Assembly: GCF_020085105.1 (NCBI RefSeq)
Contig: NC_058051.1
Coordinates: 25,639,455-25,703,454, forward strand
DNA from: Siniperca chuatsi
Taxonomy: Eukaryota; Chordata; Actinopteri; Centrarchiformes; Sinipercidae
Direction: 5' to 3'
DNA: 64,000 nt
A model generated the notes under the pieces. The model made no database searches. It had not been told where the DNA came from and saw nothing but the letters and a program-made list of their open reading frames with translations. A program made the position numbers and the translations under genes. Position 1 is the stretch's first letter; each line of letters opens with the position of its first letter. This document shows positions 43,206 through 56,400 of the stretch, one piece after another.

Positions 43206-43355
43206 CAGGGCAGTCTACTGCTCCTATGTTGTGGAGAAAAGCAATGTGGTCTCAGGAGGCCCGCCTGCACCTGGGTGTGCTTATCAGCAAGTGGAAGCGA
43301 GAAGCTATTTTCCCCTATCCTTCAATGAAGGGCACCTGGAGAGGCTTCAGTACAG
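43206..43355 (+). other. Candidate exon of an unknown plus-strand transcript
   Basis: A good acceptor (pyrimidine-rich, ending CCTTCAG at 43205) and a donor (TACAG|GTAGGA at 43355) bound 150 bases. Two frames are open throughout. One includes GGPPAPGCAYQQVEARSYF. No family is recognised and no partner exon was found. It may be a non-coding RNA exon or chance. Confidence 0.2.
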
Positions 43356-45749
43356 GTAGGATTAACTATAAACTACATGTGTCTACCAGACTACAGAAAG
43401 AGAGAAAAAATTAAAATAAATTAATATGTAAAATGATACAAACAAAACAGAATCACTTATCATATGTTTTTTTTTTTATGCCTGATAATGAAATTAGTCT
43501 GCCATATGTCAAAAACATTTCTGTAATCAACAAACTCAACACTGAACCATAGCCAAGGTATGTTGAGGATTTCTTTGTTTTAATTATAAGATGAAAATGC
43601 CAGCTAGAAAGCCAGATAAAGTGCCAGCTCCTCCTCATTCTCAAGGGCTGGCGCTCTCCTGAGCTGTTGCATTTGTGCAAAAAGGACTTAGAGCTGAGAA
43701 ATATCAGCACATTACAGTTACGCTGTCAAACAACTCAACTGTTCTAGTCCCTTGCTGTCCACAAAGGTTCTCACCCTGCCTTGACCTCTGTGCTTCGTAT
43801 TACCTCAGCTGCCACAGACCTACTATATGAAGATCCTTCTACTGCTATTTTCCATTATCAAGGAGATTACTTGTTTGACTTGCAAAACAACATATTGGTC
43901 TGAGAAATTAACCACCCACTCTGCTTTTTGAAATAATTACTTTTTTTTACTGTGTGAATCATTCCCTTTATGCTGAACACCACCTTAATATGTTGTTTCC
44001 CATTCATTTAAAAAAATGATTTTGTAGTTGTTTTAAAATTCTAATTAAAGTAATTGGTCCACTCTGCATACACAAACTAATACTAACTTACTTCCACTTG
44101 GTGAGGTTATTCGATAATTTTCAGGATATTTCTAAGTAACAATGCAGTTAATTTAAATGAGTCACCCTAAACTGATTCATTACTGTTTACAAAAAACAAA
44201 ACAATATTTGAATAAATGCAGGGACCCAACTGACACCAGAAAAGGATGCCATAAACTGTTTCAGTTAAACATTTCACACTCTAACGGTGAAGATGACTAA
44301 CTGCTAAATGAATCAGAAAACTCACAATAACAACTGATAATCCAATCCATAAAGAATGGTAGCATTTAGGAACACTCTGCATAACAATATTACTATATTA
44401 CTAGTTGTCACCTGCGTTTGTCAAAAACAGTAGTACTTCATTAAGGAAATGAAAAACAATATAACAACTAATATATAGTCCTCAATGTAAATCAGTGTAT
44501 CATTCATAAACCAATTAATTATATCAGTTGTCTTATCTGCATAGGTAAATTAAATCTAATCTTTTCACAGTTAAATGTCAAAATAAAAATAAACTTCATA
44601 TTCATAAACATCATATTATGTTTTACACCAGGTAAGCATTGTGTTGTCATACTTCACAGTTCTTTGTATAATCATGGCTGACTCTTAATATCATGTTTTG
44701 ACATTTCTGATTTAATACTTAATTTATATTATATATATAATAATAATATATATATATTCATCTAGACATTTAAACTAAAAAATAGGTTTATAGACTGTTT
44801 TTCCTTTGCACAAGGTAACAGGGTTGACCATTTGCAACAGGGCTGACAGTAGACATGTAGTACATTTAGTTCAGTACATTTCAACTTTAGTTAATTAGTA
44901 ATTTCTCCCCATGCAATGAAGAGCATGGGAACATATGGCAAGCATGTAATTTAAAGTGAAGGTTTATATGCATTTATTCAATAACTTTAAATATTTGCAA
45001 ACATTTGAAATTCGAGCTAACTGGAATGACATTATACTGTATATTTTTATTATACTGTATATACATTTTTAAAACTTCAAAAACAGTGTAACGCAAATGT
45101 ATAAAAAATATTTAAAAAATAATTTAAAAATGACATTATAAGGTAAAGTTAAATTGTTTACATATATACAGACATAATAGCTTAGTTTCAATAAAACAAG
45201 TTATAATAAAATACACTTTTGGGTAATGCAAAATGTACTTCATTAAATTAGTTCACTATTAAAATATACTACTACTACTCAACATGTATTTTAGTTAGTT
45301 TAGCTATAAAAATTACTCGAAATCTGTTTCAGGGACTTATTGGCTTGGACATTGTTCTTAAAGAAATCAAATATGCTGACAAAAGCTTTCTCCAGTGACT
45401 TTTGGCCCACCACAGGCCTTGCCCTCTGCATGATCTCACAGTGCTGGAGGTCTCAACAGAGCGGCAGTGGAGCGAATGGTGATTAAGTTGGAAGGTCAGG
45501 TGGAATTGATTCTTTTCCCTGCAGTACATCCTTGCAGCACTTAGACTGGAGACAAGTGCCAATTTGTTTTGGGAGCATATGATTATTTTGGAGATGTTCA
45601 CTCCCCTTCTGTCCCTCATTTCCCTTCCCTCTCTCTTGGGATTTTCATCTGCTCTTACTGGCCCTCTGGTGCTGCCCTGACTGGACGACTTCAGCTACTG
45701 GCTGGAGCTCAGACAGACAGTGGTCAGACATAGGGAGAACAAGGCAAGC

Positions 45750-45900
45750 CCTACAGAGATTGGCTTAATTGAGCTCAATTACTTCATGAGATGGCATACT
45801 ATAACCCGGAATGATCTCTTCTAATGATTCATTAGTGCATTAATCACCCATTTAGCTAATGGGAATAACCCTCTCTGTTTTAATAGCTGCTACAAACAAA
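45750..45900. promoter_or_regulatory. Candidate conserved non-coding element
   Basis: CTTAATTGAGCTCAATTACT, CTAATGATTCATTAGTGCAT and TAATCACCCATTTAGCTAAT crowd several ATTA/TAAT words into 100 repeat-free bases, as in homeodomain-bound enhancers. Confidence 0.3.
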
Positions 45901-46899
45901 AATCATTTGCCCTTAATGTGTTAGGCTTTTCCAGTCTGTGTTGGACAATCTAGTGATGAGACCACCTCACAACTTTTGAATAACTGGATCAGGATAGTAT
46001 AGCAGCAGCTTCTATTTAATATGGAGCAACTCATTTGTCACACAAAATGTTCTCTTCTTTTATCTTCTTTTTTTTTTACAGGAAGATGTGTGGTCTGTAT
46101 GGTGCTTTATGGGGGAGGCAAAAGCAGGCGTCATGTATTTCATGTCATGTAGACAATATCTGAGAAGCGTGAGCTTCAATCTGACAACTTGTTCTGTTGT
46201 CTTAATGCCTCATCAAGCAGTGACAACAAGATGTAATTGTGGATCGAGCTTCTTGTTTTGATAGAGCTGACTGACAAAAAGCTGACAGCGCATACAGCTG
46301 CCATCAGTTATGTAGCCACTGGCATTGTCTACATGTTTATTGGGCTGAGCTGATTCAGAGACACCTGAAGTGTATCAAACAAAAGCACAGAAAAATTGGC
46401 ATCTTTAACCATGGTTGCTTAAAAGATGCGTTAAAGTAACACAAAACTATCAGCACAAATAAATGGTATATATACAGTATATGATATATGAAAACTGGAG
46501 CCCACGTACAGTAAATACATATAACCTCAAAGTTGTTTAATGTAGTTAAAAAAGCTTATCAAAGCTCAGGTCCATGCAGAGATTGTAACAGTCTACATGA
46601 ATCTGTGTCCATGCATTATTTGTCTTTGCACCCTTAAGTGTGTACCTGATGTGTGTGTGGGTGAGTAAGCGGTCCACTTGGACTATATATATATCTGTCT
46701 TTCTTTTAACAATTCATCCGTTTCCCCCTACAGATTGCTGTGCCATAGCTGCTCCATAGTTCTCCCCCATGCCCTCGATGGAGGCACTCTGACTGTGAAG
46801 AACAGGTGTAAAACGTGCTGCTGCTAAGCACCTCTCCACACATCCCAAAGGAAATGCAGACACTGCACTCTCCCCCACCTTGCTCCATAGGATAGTAGG

Positions 46900-47200
46900 G
46901 TATAGGATGGCGGTGTGGTGGGTGGGTTGGTTGGGTGGATGGTTGGCAGAGCAACAAATGCAATCATGACGCAGGCAGTGGCTGCTTGGAATGGTAATGC
47001 TATTATAATGATTTTGAGGGAATGTCTTCATAAATGTCTGCTCTCTGGGGAGGCAGAGGGGAGACGCGGGTCCTTACGCGAATGGGCTCTTTTCACCATG
47101 AATAAATTCATGTCCACTCCTGTGTGCTGCTGCAGCTTCTGTTTGCCCATGTCGTATGCAGCTGGTTCTGTGGCCCGTCCCAAGAGATGAAAGTTTGTAA
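46900..47200. promoter_or_regulatory. Candidate conserved non-coding element
   Basis: A repeat-free block of balanced composition (GCAACAAATGCAATCATGAC, GGTAATGCTATTATAATGAT) reads like constrained non-coding DNA. Overlapping open frames on both strands resemble no protein. Confidence 0.25.
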
Positions 47201-47699
47201 ACATGAATAATAATTGGGAGCAGGTCGATGGCAGGTAATCTGCTTGTGGGTTACAGAGGTGTACTTATCCAGTATGCATCCATTTGGGTGGCCTTCCATT
47301 AGCATTTTGTTTGCACAGAGACATAGACATACATTTGATCTTATATCAAGGCAAACAGAATAGATGTAATTTCTAATTGCTTTTAAAGGAGATTAGCCCT
47401 TATATAAAGAGTGAAATGACTGGCAAATAGATTCTATGACTTCTGGGCATCCTTGGTTTTTGACTAGACTTTGTTAAACATTTGTTACTCACCACACATG
47501 CAACTCAGCACACTACCCACACAAGTTTCAGGCCTATTTGAGTTTAAATAGGAGACAAACAGTGGGTCTTCTTATCAGTAGGATGCATATACACAGTAAG
47601 TTTATGTAGCATAGTTTGTGCAGTAACATGCATTTATAATTTTCAAATGTTCTCTGGTCTCAGTGTTGAAAATTTGTGTATTGCATAACGGCAGACTGG

Positions 47700-48010
47700 C
47701 ACGTGGAGCAGGCTGGAGAGCATCTGGGGGACAGCTAAATTAGAACTCATGGGTTTTATAGATTTGATATCTAGAGCCTCTGGTGGCACCAGGTTCCTGA
47801 CTTGTTAGTATAATGACAGGATGCTAATGATTAATTAAGAGCCTGATTTTCATTATTACTGTGGCAAGAGAGAGGTTTGATCTTGAAGTGACTTTGGAGC
47901 AGGAGAAATCAAGGCTTTTGCTATTCTGCAGCCATACCTTCTCCTGGCACTAACAAGCCCCAGACAGCAAACAAATCTTTGACAAGTCCCCCTCATTGCC
48001 CGACCCCCTT
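47700..48010. promoter_or_regulatory. Candidate conserved non-coding element
   Basis: The block has ATGCTAATGATTAATTAAGA at about 47822-47840, a nearby TGGCACCAGG, and balanced composition without repeats. It is flanked by ordinary AT-rich DNA. Confidence 0.3.
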
Positions 48011-48849
48011 TTATAGATAGTCTTAAGACTTTAATCCGGATCCAGTGACAGGCTCATCCTCAGTCAATAGGGTAAAGAGAAGCTCATGCAAGGGATGTGT
48101 GCACTTGTCCAAAGGCTGGTTCAAGCACACATGCTCCGAATCTTAAACTGGAGCTCACCTCAGATGAAGGGTATTGAATGGGGGACTGACATATGTTTTG
48201 TAAATAAGACCCAACTTTGATTTTTTCCCCCAATTCGCTACAATTTAATCTCCCTTAATTTCAGACTTTGAAGGTGACCACCCAACAATTTTAACCACAA
48301 CATATAAACTGAAAACTTCCAATCTCCATACAGAAGAGCTAAAAGAGTACATTTCTGCTACAGGATTGGTTGATAATTCACTTCTGCATTAAAGTAACTC
48401 TCTTCAACCTTGTAACTCCTTGCTATGTAATTCTTCTGAACTTTTAGAAATATATATTGCTATGCATATGTCCCCTGTGTTTTATGTGTGTGGTATCTCT
48501 GTCCTGTCAGCAGTGATCCATGCATAGTCACATTTCAGAGCTTTAAGCTGGAGTGTGAGAGAGGATCTGCTGGTTATAGCTATGTGCCCTGCAGGTCCCA
48601 ATCTGTCTTTGTTAGGCCTGCTGCGCGGCCTATCACACCTGCCTTAGCTAAGACTGATCACCACCATCTCCACCAGCCTGTGCAGCTGCAGCTAATATAA
48701 CAATTCGCATGCACTTTGTAATTGTCACAAGTGGCACTTTAACTCTGTCCCTTGTGTATAGTGAACACCCACCTTCACAAAATACGCTGAAATTGAAATA
48801 ATAAAGCAGATTTGAGATCTTTGCAGATAATATATGTTAAATGCACAGG
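48011..48849. other. Intergenic region, nothing recognised
   Basis: No gene or repeat is recognised. The frame at 48488-48700 has no family features. Confidence 0.4.
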
Positions 48850-49990
48850 TGGTTGAATAAAAGAGTACTTTTACTGTGGAACTGTACACAAAGTACATGG
48901 TATTTCAGTTTTGTGAGACTATATTTTACTCCACTAGATTCACATCAGACATTTTGACTTATCATAGTAGTAAAAGCACAGGTGTTACTAATAACCTTAA
49001 CGATGGCTCCGTTTTATTCAAATGTCCCAGTGAGCCATAACAGTGTGACAGTGAGCCAGCATGCACAATACCAGGACCCTGAAACTGAAGCAGCTGAATA
49101 ATATTCAGCCATCATTCATTTTTTTATTCATACCTGGATTTTTTTATTATTGAAAATATTTAGTAAAACAATATTTAGCTGTTGCAATGCACAGCTAGTT
49201 TAGTGAAAGTTTTGACAGCAAAATATTGTGTGTGGATGTAAACTGGACACTGGAGCATCCTTCCATTATCTACTAATGTTACATAATAACAATGTGAACA
49301 CACTGTAACATTGTAGCAGATATTATTGTATGTTTTACAACCACTAACGCTGTGTCAGCTACTGCCAGTTACAAGCTAACAAGCTAACAAACAAAATAAA
49401 CAAATAAAAGATGCTAACTACACTTACCAATCTGATAGTTGCTGATTTTGGTGCACAATAGACTCCTCATCTGAGTCTGACTGAGGCTCAAATATGTATG
49501 GCTGAATCTCTCCAATGTTTTCTCTAACTCTAGCCATTTTGACACGCAATGCTCGCTCACCATGGATCTATGTCTCTCACCCACATCCATGCTGTCACTG
49601 GTACCGGTCAACCTAACACTCAGTGGTGGTGGGCGGGCCTTCATAGATCCAGAATTTCTCAATGAGGGAGAAAGAGTAGATGTGCTAGAGTTATTTTTAA
49701 ATTAACTTTTTATGTGGGATAACTATGTTAAACAAAATATTAATCATAGCAGAGTATTTTTACATACTTTAAAACATGTTTGGAGGGTAACTTTAACGAC
49801 TAGCTGGTGAACATAGTGGAGCATTTAGTAGCCAAAGAGCCAGATATTTCCCAGTAATGGGTGGAGACCAAAAACTGAGCTAAAAGAAGAGTGAATTTTG
49901 CTCTTATGTTTATCAATTGGACAGAAACATGACTCTAAATAAATGCTAATGTAACAGGCAACTGTTGGCTAACACATCCGCCATATGAAC
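48850..49990. repeat. Composite of dispersed fish repeats
   Basis: Poly-AGTACTTTTACT-type sequence at the left, then GATGGCTCCGTTTTATTCAA and CAATACCAGGACCCTGAAAC, and at 49785-49990 CTAGCTGGTGAACATAGTGG, AGCCAGATATTTCCCAG and GGTGGAGACCAAAAACTGAG. The last part is an inverted copy of the repeat at about 33340-33520. Confidence 0.6.
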
Positions 49991-52900
49991 TTATGTTAGC
50001 ATTGTGCTTACAGCTGCTTCCCCCAAGTGGCAGAGCAATTTTCCATTGTTGTACTGAAGAAGTACTTTTTGAGTATTGTTTTCCCACTACTAATCAAATA
50101 ATGAAACATTTTAAAATGAGGAAAAGTCTTATCCTCAAGGCATTAATACCATATTTCTATTACACCAAAAAGGTTTAAAGCACAATTTAAAATTAAAATA
50201 TGCCAAAACTTATTTATAATTCTAAATGGCTGTGCATTGAATTAAACAATTACATTTGGATGAATCATGTGCCAGCTGCTCCTCATTGTTAAAACATAAA
50301 GCCCCTCTATATTAACTGGTTGTTAACTTTATCCTCTGAGCTGTAAAATCAGTTAGGAATAATCCAATCCCATTCTGCAGGTCAAAGGTTCATATTGTAT
50401 GATGATTCACTGTACGGTGTCAACCCTCTTATAAATGCATTTTCTCATACATTTTGTCCCTTCCTACGAGCAGCAGAGATTATTAGCCCTCACCTCAGAA
50501 ACAAATCTAATGTACTAAATAATGGCATCACTTCACCTGTTTCTCAGTGGGAGAGTACAGGTCATGCAATGCTAATCATAAGGCTAATAATGTTGGATGC
50601 AGTTGTAAGCAGGAGGTACACAGAATGGTAATGATCAATACAGATGAGCCAGCGTGAGCAGAGCAATGCAAAATATTCAGTGCAGAGTGTACAGGTTAAA
50701 GGTGGACAACGTGACCTGGCTTGGTTTAGCAGCTCACATGGGATAATTGTGAATTTCCATATCCAAGGGCAGACTTCCCCACTGATCCACAGATACACCA
50801 CACCAACAGAAACATCTTCAGGTTATTACTCTGTAAGCTCTGTGAATGACTCCATCTTTCCTTGCCTGATTACATGATCAAATACAAGAGTGGCAAAAAG
50901 CAGTGTACAGAAACAGAACACTGAAGTAGTAATAATCCCCTTATTTCCCCCAGCAAATCCAATTTTAACAGCATATTGGGTCTGGATAGGTGTTCATCCT
51001 TGACTGAATTTGATGGAAACCTGCAATAACATGTGGGCATCCCTAAGATAATGCAAAGTGACATTGCCATGAGTGGCTTTGATCTCCACATTTCTCTCCT
51101 GATATAATTTAATGACCCATTGCAGAGTTAGAAATCTACGTGATTAACAAAGAACACAGCATCTAACAGGTGATCAACAGACTTTCATGGGGCGGTGAAA
51201 AGCCGTAGGTTATTGAGGAATTGTCCCCACTGCAGCCCTGGCCTAAGCCCTCCACGTCTCTGGATCAGGGTACACTAATTTGATTTCACGGCATGCCGTT
51301 GAAGATGCATTAATCTTTCCCGGACCATCGCATGCCCCTGAGCAGCTGGAGAAAGAGGGAGAGTGAGACACAGAGAGGGAAGTGGGGTCGGAGCGACGTG
51401 CCTCCCATGCTAACAATGTTCTCCTGCCAACAGAAGCGCATCCCTCCAGGCAGGCCGTGTAAACAATGCACGCCATCTCTAAATCACATTCACACCCTCA
51501 GAGACTTTCTGAGCTCTCTGCGCCCCCCCTGTCTGAGGACTGAGACACCATGGTCAGTTGGCTAATTTTGCTAATGCCAGTAACAAGAGCTTTTTTCATT
51601 GGAAGATTTTGTCACCTACTTTGTTTATTTTTTTGTTCTTTGGCATTCAGTACTGTTTCACAGTAGTTGTGTGCATACAATTATTTGTGTTAACTCTTTA
51701 AAAAAAATTGGAAAAATGTCACACCTAACACATCACTCCATCTATCTAGCTGATTTTTAAAAAGTGTGATTTTTACTATTTTGTACAACCAGTGACTAAA
51801 GGGCTGATAACATTAGTATTCCATGCAATTTAAAGCATCTCCAGTTCCCATATACATAATCTGGACCCTATATGTCGGCCCCGAGACAGCTTTGTGCTCT
51901 GATAACTTCTGTCACATAATCAAAGCTAATCCATAGCTGTGAGGCAACTTCTCATATCTTACTTTAGAGCAAAGTGGAAATAAAAAGATCCATCAATGAG
52001 CAAATGTCCCCAAGTCGATTTTGGTCAACAGAAATCAAAGAGAAAGAAGAAGAAGAGAGAGAGGAGATAAAGGGGACCACCACAGACTGTTTCTTGCAGT
52101 TAACCCCCACCCACCTCCTGTCCCATTGGCCTACCCAACTGTCATCTCACTCTGGGGTACAGCACAGCTCTGCCAACAGCTTTCTTGTCTTGTTCCATTG
52201 ATCCATTTTAACACACAGTGGTGAACGCATCAAACACTGGGTGCCATGCAGGATCCATACCCCTCCCTTCATGGTTTTCAAAGGAAAGGATGAAGGCATG
52301 AAAATATGAAAATGCTCTTCACAGGGGTCTGTGAAGGAGGCAATTTCCATCATGCCCATGTCTATTTCCCATGTAGAGGAAAATAACACATTTCTCTGAT
52401 GTTCCTCCACACAGAGCAGCAGTGCCTCTACTTCTGCTGAAGCTTACACAGAGCATAGAACAGATTGGGGGAGTATTAAATTACTGAGGAGGCTGACATT
52501 TTTTAAAACTCTTTATTTGGTTTACTCCCCTGAGGTGTGTAATCAGAGCCACAGCAAATCCTCGGATTGGCTTATTAGCATATTCATATATCCTGAGTTA
52601 TTTGTTCACATAAAACTTTGTGGTTGTCCTTGATAAGCATTTTTAACTGGTTGTTTGATTACAACACAGTGGTATATACTGTACACAGATGTACAGCAAC
52701 TGTGGAAGCAGCAGAAGCACTGAAGACATTTCTTTTTAAGATTCTGGTTTTGGAAAAATGAGAAAAGCATGTTTATCTATAACATGTAACCCTTACAGTA
52801 CAGATAATGCTTACATATTAAGACAAGATTTGTGTTTTTTTATTGAGTAAAGCACAAGTATCCTGGGCATTCACTTCATTAAAGAAGGGATTCTATGAGA

Positions 52901-53375
52901 CCTGTTTACTTCACCAACTTTTCTCCATATCTGCTCTGCTAATGTAGTTCTAGGATGTCAGGCTTGAAACAATGGTAAATGCCTTACATACTCATCCAGG
53001 CTGATTAGTACTTTTAAATAAACATAGGGCTAACAAGGGATCATGGTATCACTGTGGTGAAGTGAGGCAGTTTTCAAGTAAAGAGCCATTTGCATGAAGG
53101 AGACGTGCCCATATCAGAATTTGGTGAGCTGCACTTGCTGCGTAAATAAATGAATTAATCCTGTCTATTGTCCTTGAGATTTATTCAGCTGGTGTCCTCA
53201 CAGGAGAGTAGAAGTTAATTAAGATCATCATGAGGGATGTGGTTCCGTCAAGCTACTCATAAAGATATTGTGCTTGAGTGGACTAGCAGTCCTTGGACTG
53301 ACTGCAGTGTACACAATTCACTTTTTCTATCAAGAGATTGTCTCCCTTTTTGAAGATATATCTATCTTTTGTATG
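49991..53375. other. Intergenic region with one possible regulatory block
   Basis: No supported gene. The GC-richer block at about 51120-51360 (GGTGATCAACAGACTTTCAT, GATTTCACGGCATGCCGTTG) is repeat-free and may be a conserved non-coding element. The rest is AT-rich. Confidence 0.4.
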
Positions 53376-53433
53376 ACTGATCAGATATGACTGATATATA
53401 GTGATATATACCAGTCATATCTGATCTGTCAGT
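53376..53433. other. Long imperfect hairpin (58 bases)
   Basis: CAGATATGACTG in the left arm pairs exactly with CAGTCATATCTG in the right arm. An outer ACTGA/TCAGT pairing and an inner ATATAT/ATATAT pairing around AGTG extend the stem. It has the size of a small precursor hairpin, but the inner part is simple AT sequence. Confidence 0.7.
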
Positions 53434-56400
53434 GGACAAACACTTTTTCAATTATCACTTATCACCACAAACGAGTTATTACTGAAAAATAATCTCTTGG
53501 AAATTTGCTGAATTCAAAGTATTCATCCTCCTACACAAATTAATTTGGTCTGATGTTTGTACTGTTCAAACTCAATGTCAATGCTTTTGGTAGATGGATG
53601 TTTTAAAGGATAATACTAAAACCTCTGGAGGTAACCGAAGAAAAATACCTCCTGGGAATGGAGTCTGTCTGTTTGCTAATATTTATATTCAGTTCAGTGT
53701 TAATATTTGCTCTTCCACAGTGTGAGACACTAAAAATGATTCAATTTCAAACATTATTAAATTATTATTTTATGTATTACCTAATACTGTGTAACTAAGT
53801 TTGCATGGAACAGAAAATGCATTGTCATTTAGGTACAGGTGCGAGGACTTTTATTGGAGAGAGTCTGTGTAGAGTTAAATTATGATTAAATGAACATTTT
53901 GTCTGATATGATGTCTGATTTGTCTAGTCCTTCCCAGTCATTTTTTCAGAATTGAACCATACCACCGTTTTTACATATTTTTGCCCCTTTACTACAGATT
54001 GTGCACACATTACATTGCTGCTGACAATTTTCCAAAGAACAGGCTTTTAGATTAACGGATGCAACTTTTTCAGGCAGTCACTGTGTCATCAGCAACCTTT
54101 TTAATCCTTAAAACTCGTGTTACACTTTTAACTTGTTTTCTTATTGTTTGTCTTTCAAGTGTGTGTGCTGAGTTTTTCTGACAGACTGTGAACACAACAC
54201 TTTACGCAAAGTGTCAAATGTTGGAGGTTTCCACAAGCACTCGAATGCACCAACAAAGTCAAAGTAGTTGACTGCTGTCAGCTCCATTACCATGCAATGT
54301 TATTTACAGTAAAATGCAAAAAAGGCAACATGATGTTCACAGTGATTACCCATCTGAAGCAGGTTTAAAGTATCTGAAAGAAGATTGTCATACTGTACTA
54401 ACACAAACCATCAGCAAGAAGGAAAATATACATTTGACATTCTAAAAATGCATCCTGCTTTGAAACATGTAAGGCAGTAATGTAGACACGATTTGTAGTA
54501 AATGGACTGAACATGCAAAACCATCAGTATAATCTTCTCAGTTACATCATGACCTGCTCTCTCTCAGCACCAGTCAGTTTGAGTGAAAGTAAAAGACTCA
54601 AACCTGCCGAACAGTAACTGTTTTCAGTTACAGGGAGCTGACACCTGAATATGTCATCAGCATTATCATCCCCTCCAGCACATTCACTCAGCTTATCACA
54701 ATCCCATGAGCAAATACTGTACTTCTCCACTTAACTCAGTAATTAAGGGTCACATATTTTCCTTTCAAACATTTGGACATGATGTTTTATAACAAAGTGC
54801 ACTGCAATAAACATTGATTAACACAGATAACTCCTTACAAAGGTGACGGATGCTTAATCTTCAGTTTGCAATGTTAATAAGATGTACAGTTTGTAGCTTT
54901 ATGGACTCTGGGTATAAGCTGTATACTGACAAAAATATGCATCTGAGGTTTTACATCAAAATTAAGTTTAGGCTACTGTATAATTGTTGACATGCAATAC
55001 ATTTATTAGAATTGTAATTATGCAACCATCTCAACACTGTGGATGGATGTATTATTGTTGTGAAATATATGAAATATATAATATACTGTATGTGAAACCA
55101 TTATCTGATAAAAAAAAAACCCTGACTGAAATTATTGCATATCGTTAGCTTGATTATGTGACTGCACACGCTGTAATTTTTGTTCAAGCATACAACACTT
55201 CCAATGTGCTCAAATGTATTCGAATATATTGTTTGAATTAGCACATTTCAAAAAACAATGTTTATATTTTCCACCTACTGAGATGTGTGATTACTGTCAC
55301 ATGTGGCCTCTACTGCTTTGAGATTGTTTTTATGAACTGTATACCTTTAAATTGATGCAACTTAGTGATATGAGATCACTGCAAATGTTTTTTTTTTTCC
55401 GTTTCTTTCTTCCCCAAAAAGTTATAGGTTATAAATGCTATTATAATATCTAAAACCTAAAGCTGCATGGTCCCATAGGTCCTCATTACTGCTGGAATTT
55501 TGTAGATGTCTTGTTCTTGGCTTTGCAGAATTACCAGGCCCAATATAAGATGTGACCCGTGTTTCACCATGTAGCATTACAGTAAATTTAAATCATTCTC
55601 CCCCCCCCCATTACAAATATGTGTTGGGGCCACTGTTGGCTATCGTTCCCTCAACAGCTATTTATGTGACTTGATAGCCAGGCACTGTAGCTATATTTCA
55701 CATGTATTTCTTTTCTGTGTACTTATAGACACATGCGGTGGAGGCACAGCAGTGATTGAAGTGAAGCCCTTAGCGGTGACAGTTCGAGCCTTGATATTAA
55801 TGGAAGCCCGCATAATTGCGCATGCCATTAAGGAAGTACAGATGCTATCAGGGAGTGCACACATCGTTATTTCTCAGTGTAACACCTCATTAATATTTGT
55901 TGTTTTTTAATTTTTTCTCACCACCTCCCTCCCACTCTGCGAGGAGGAGGGCTGGATTGGATGCTGTGTGGGATAGAAAATGACAGAGAGATGAATCTTC
56001 CTAACTCCAGGCAGATGTTTCCTGTTCAGCATTCAAATTAGAGACACACCCTCACAAGATCCTCAACAGCACGCCCATTGGAAAGAGTGAAACATTTCTG
56101 AAGATCATAAAGTGGATTTAGGCACCTCTGTCGCATGCCTGAAACTTCCCAGAGTATTTAAAGGTCAGATGGCTGAGAGCAAGGCGTGATCTATTCAAAG
56201 ATGTGGGCAGGAACTGCAGCATCACTCTGTAACCTTTTGCTGCTCAGGTCCTTGTTGGGTTTGTTGTGACCTGCGGTTGTCACGGTCTGTGGAAAGATTT
56301 TCGACTTCAAGGGTTGGAGTGGTAAATATGGTAACACTATCATTTCAATCATTTCAAATATGATAAAACCAGCTCAGTAACAACTGTGTAATCGGTTGTA

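Larger units (their letters stand above)
41767..45749. other. AT-rich intergenic region
   Basis: No recognised gene. It contains a 24-base perfect palindrome (42403-42426), a possible plus-strand exon (43206-43355) and a very AT-rich block (about 43950-45320). Confidence 0.45.

Noticed and set aside
46706..47190. Overlapping frames on both strands around a GGTTGG-rich stretch
   Set aside because: Several are open at once on both strands. Simple-sequence bias explains the frames better than coding.
55770..55800. TTCGAGCC word resembling a tRNA T-loop
   Set aside because: No matching stems or A-box within tRNA distance.
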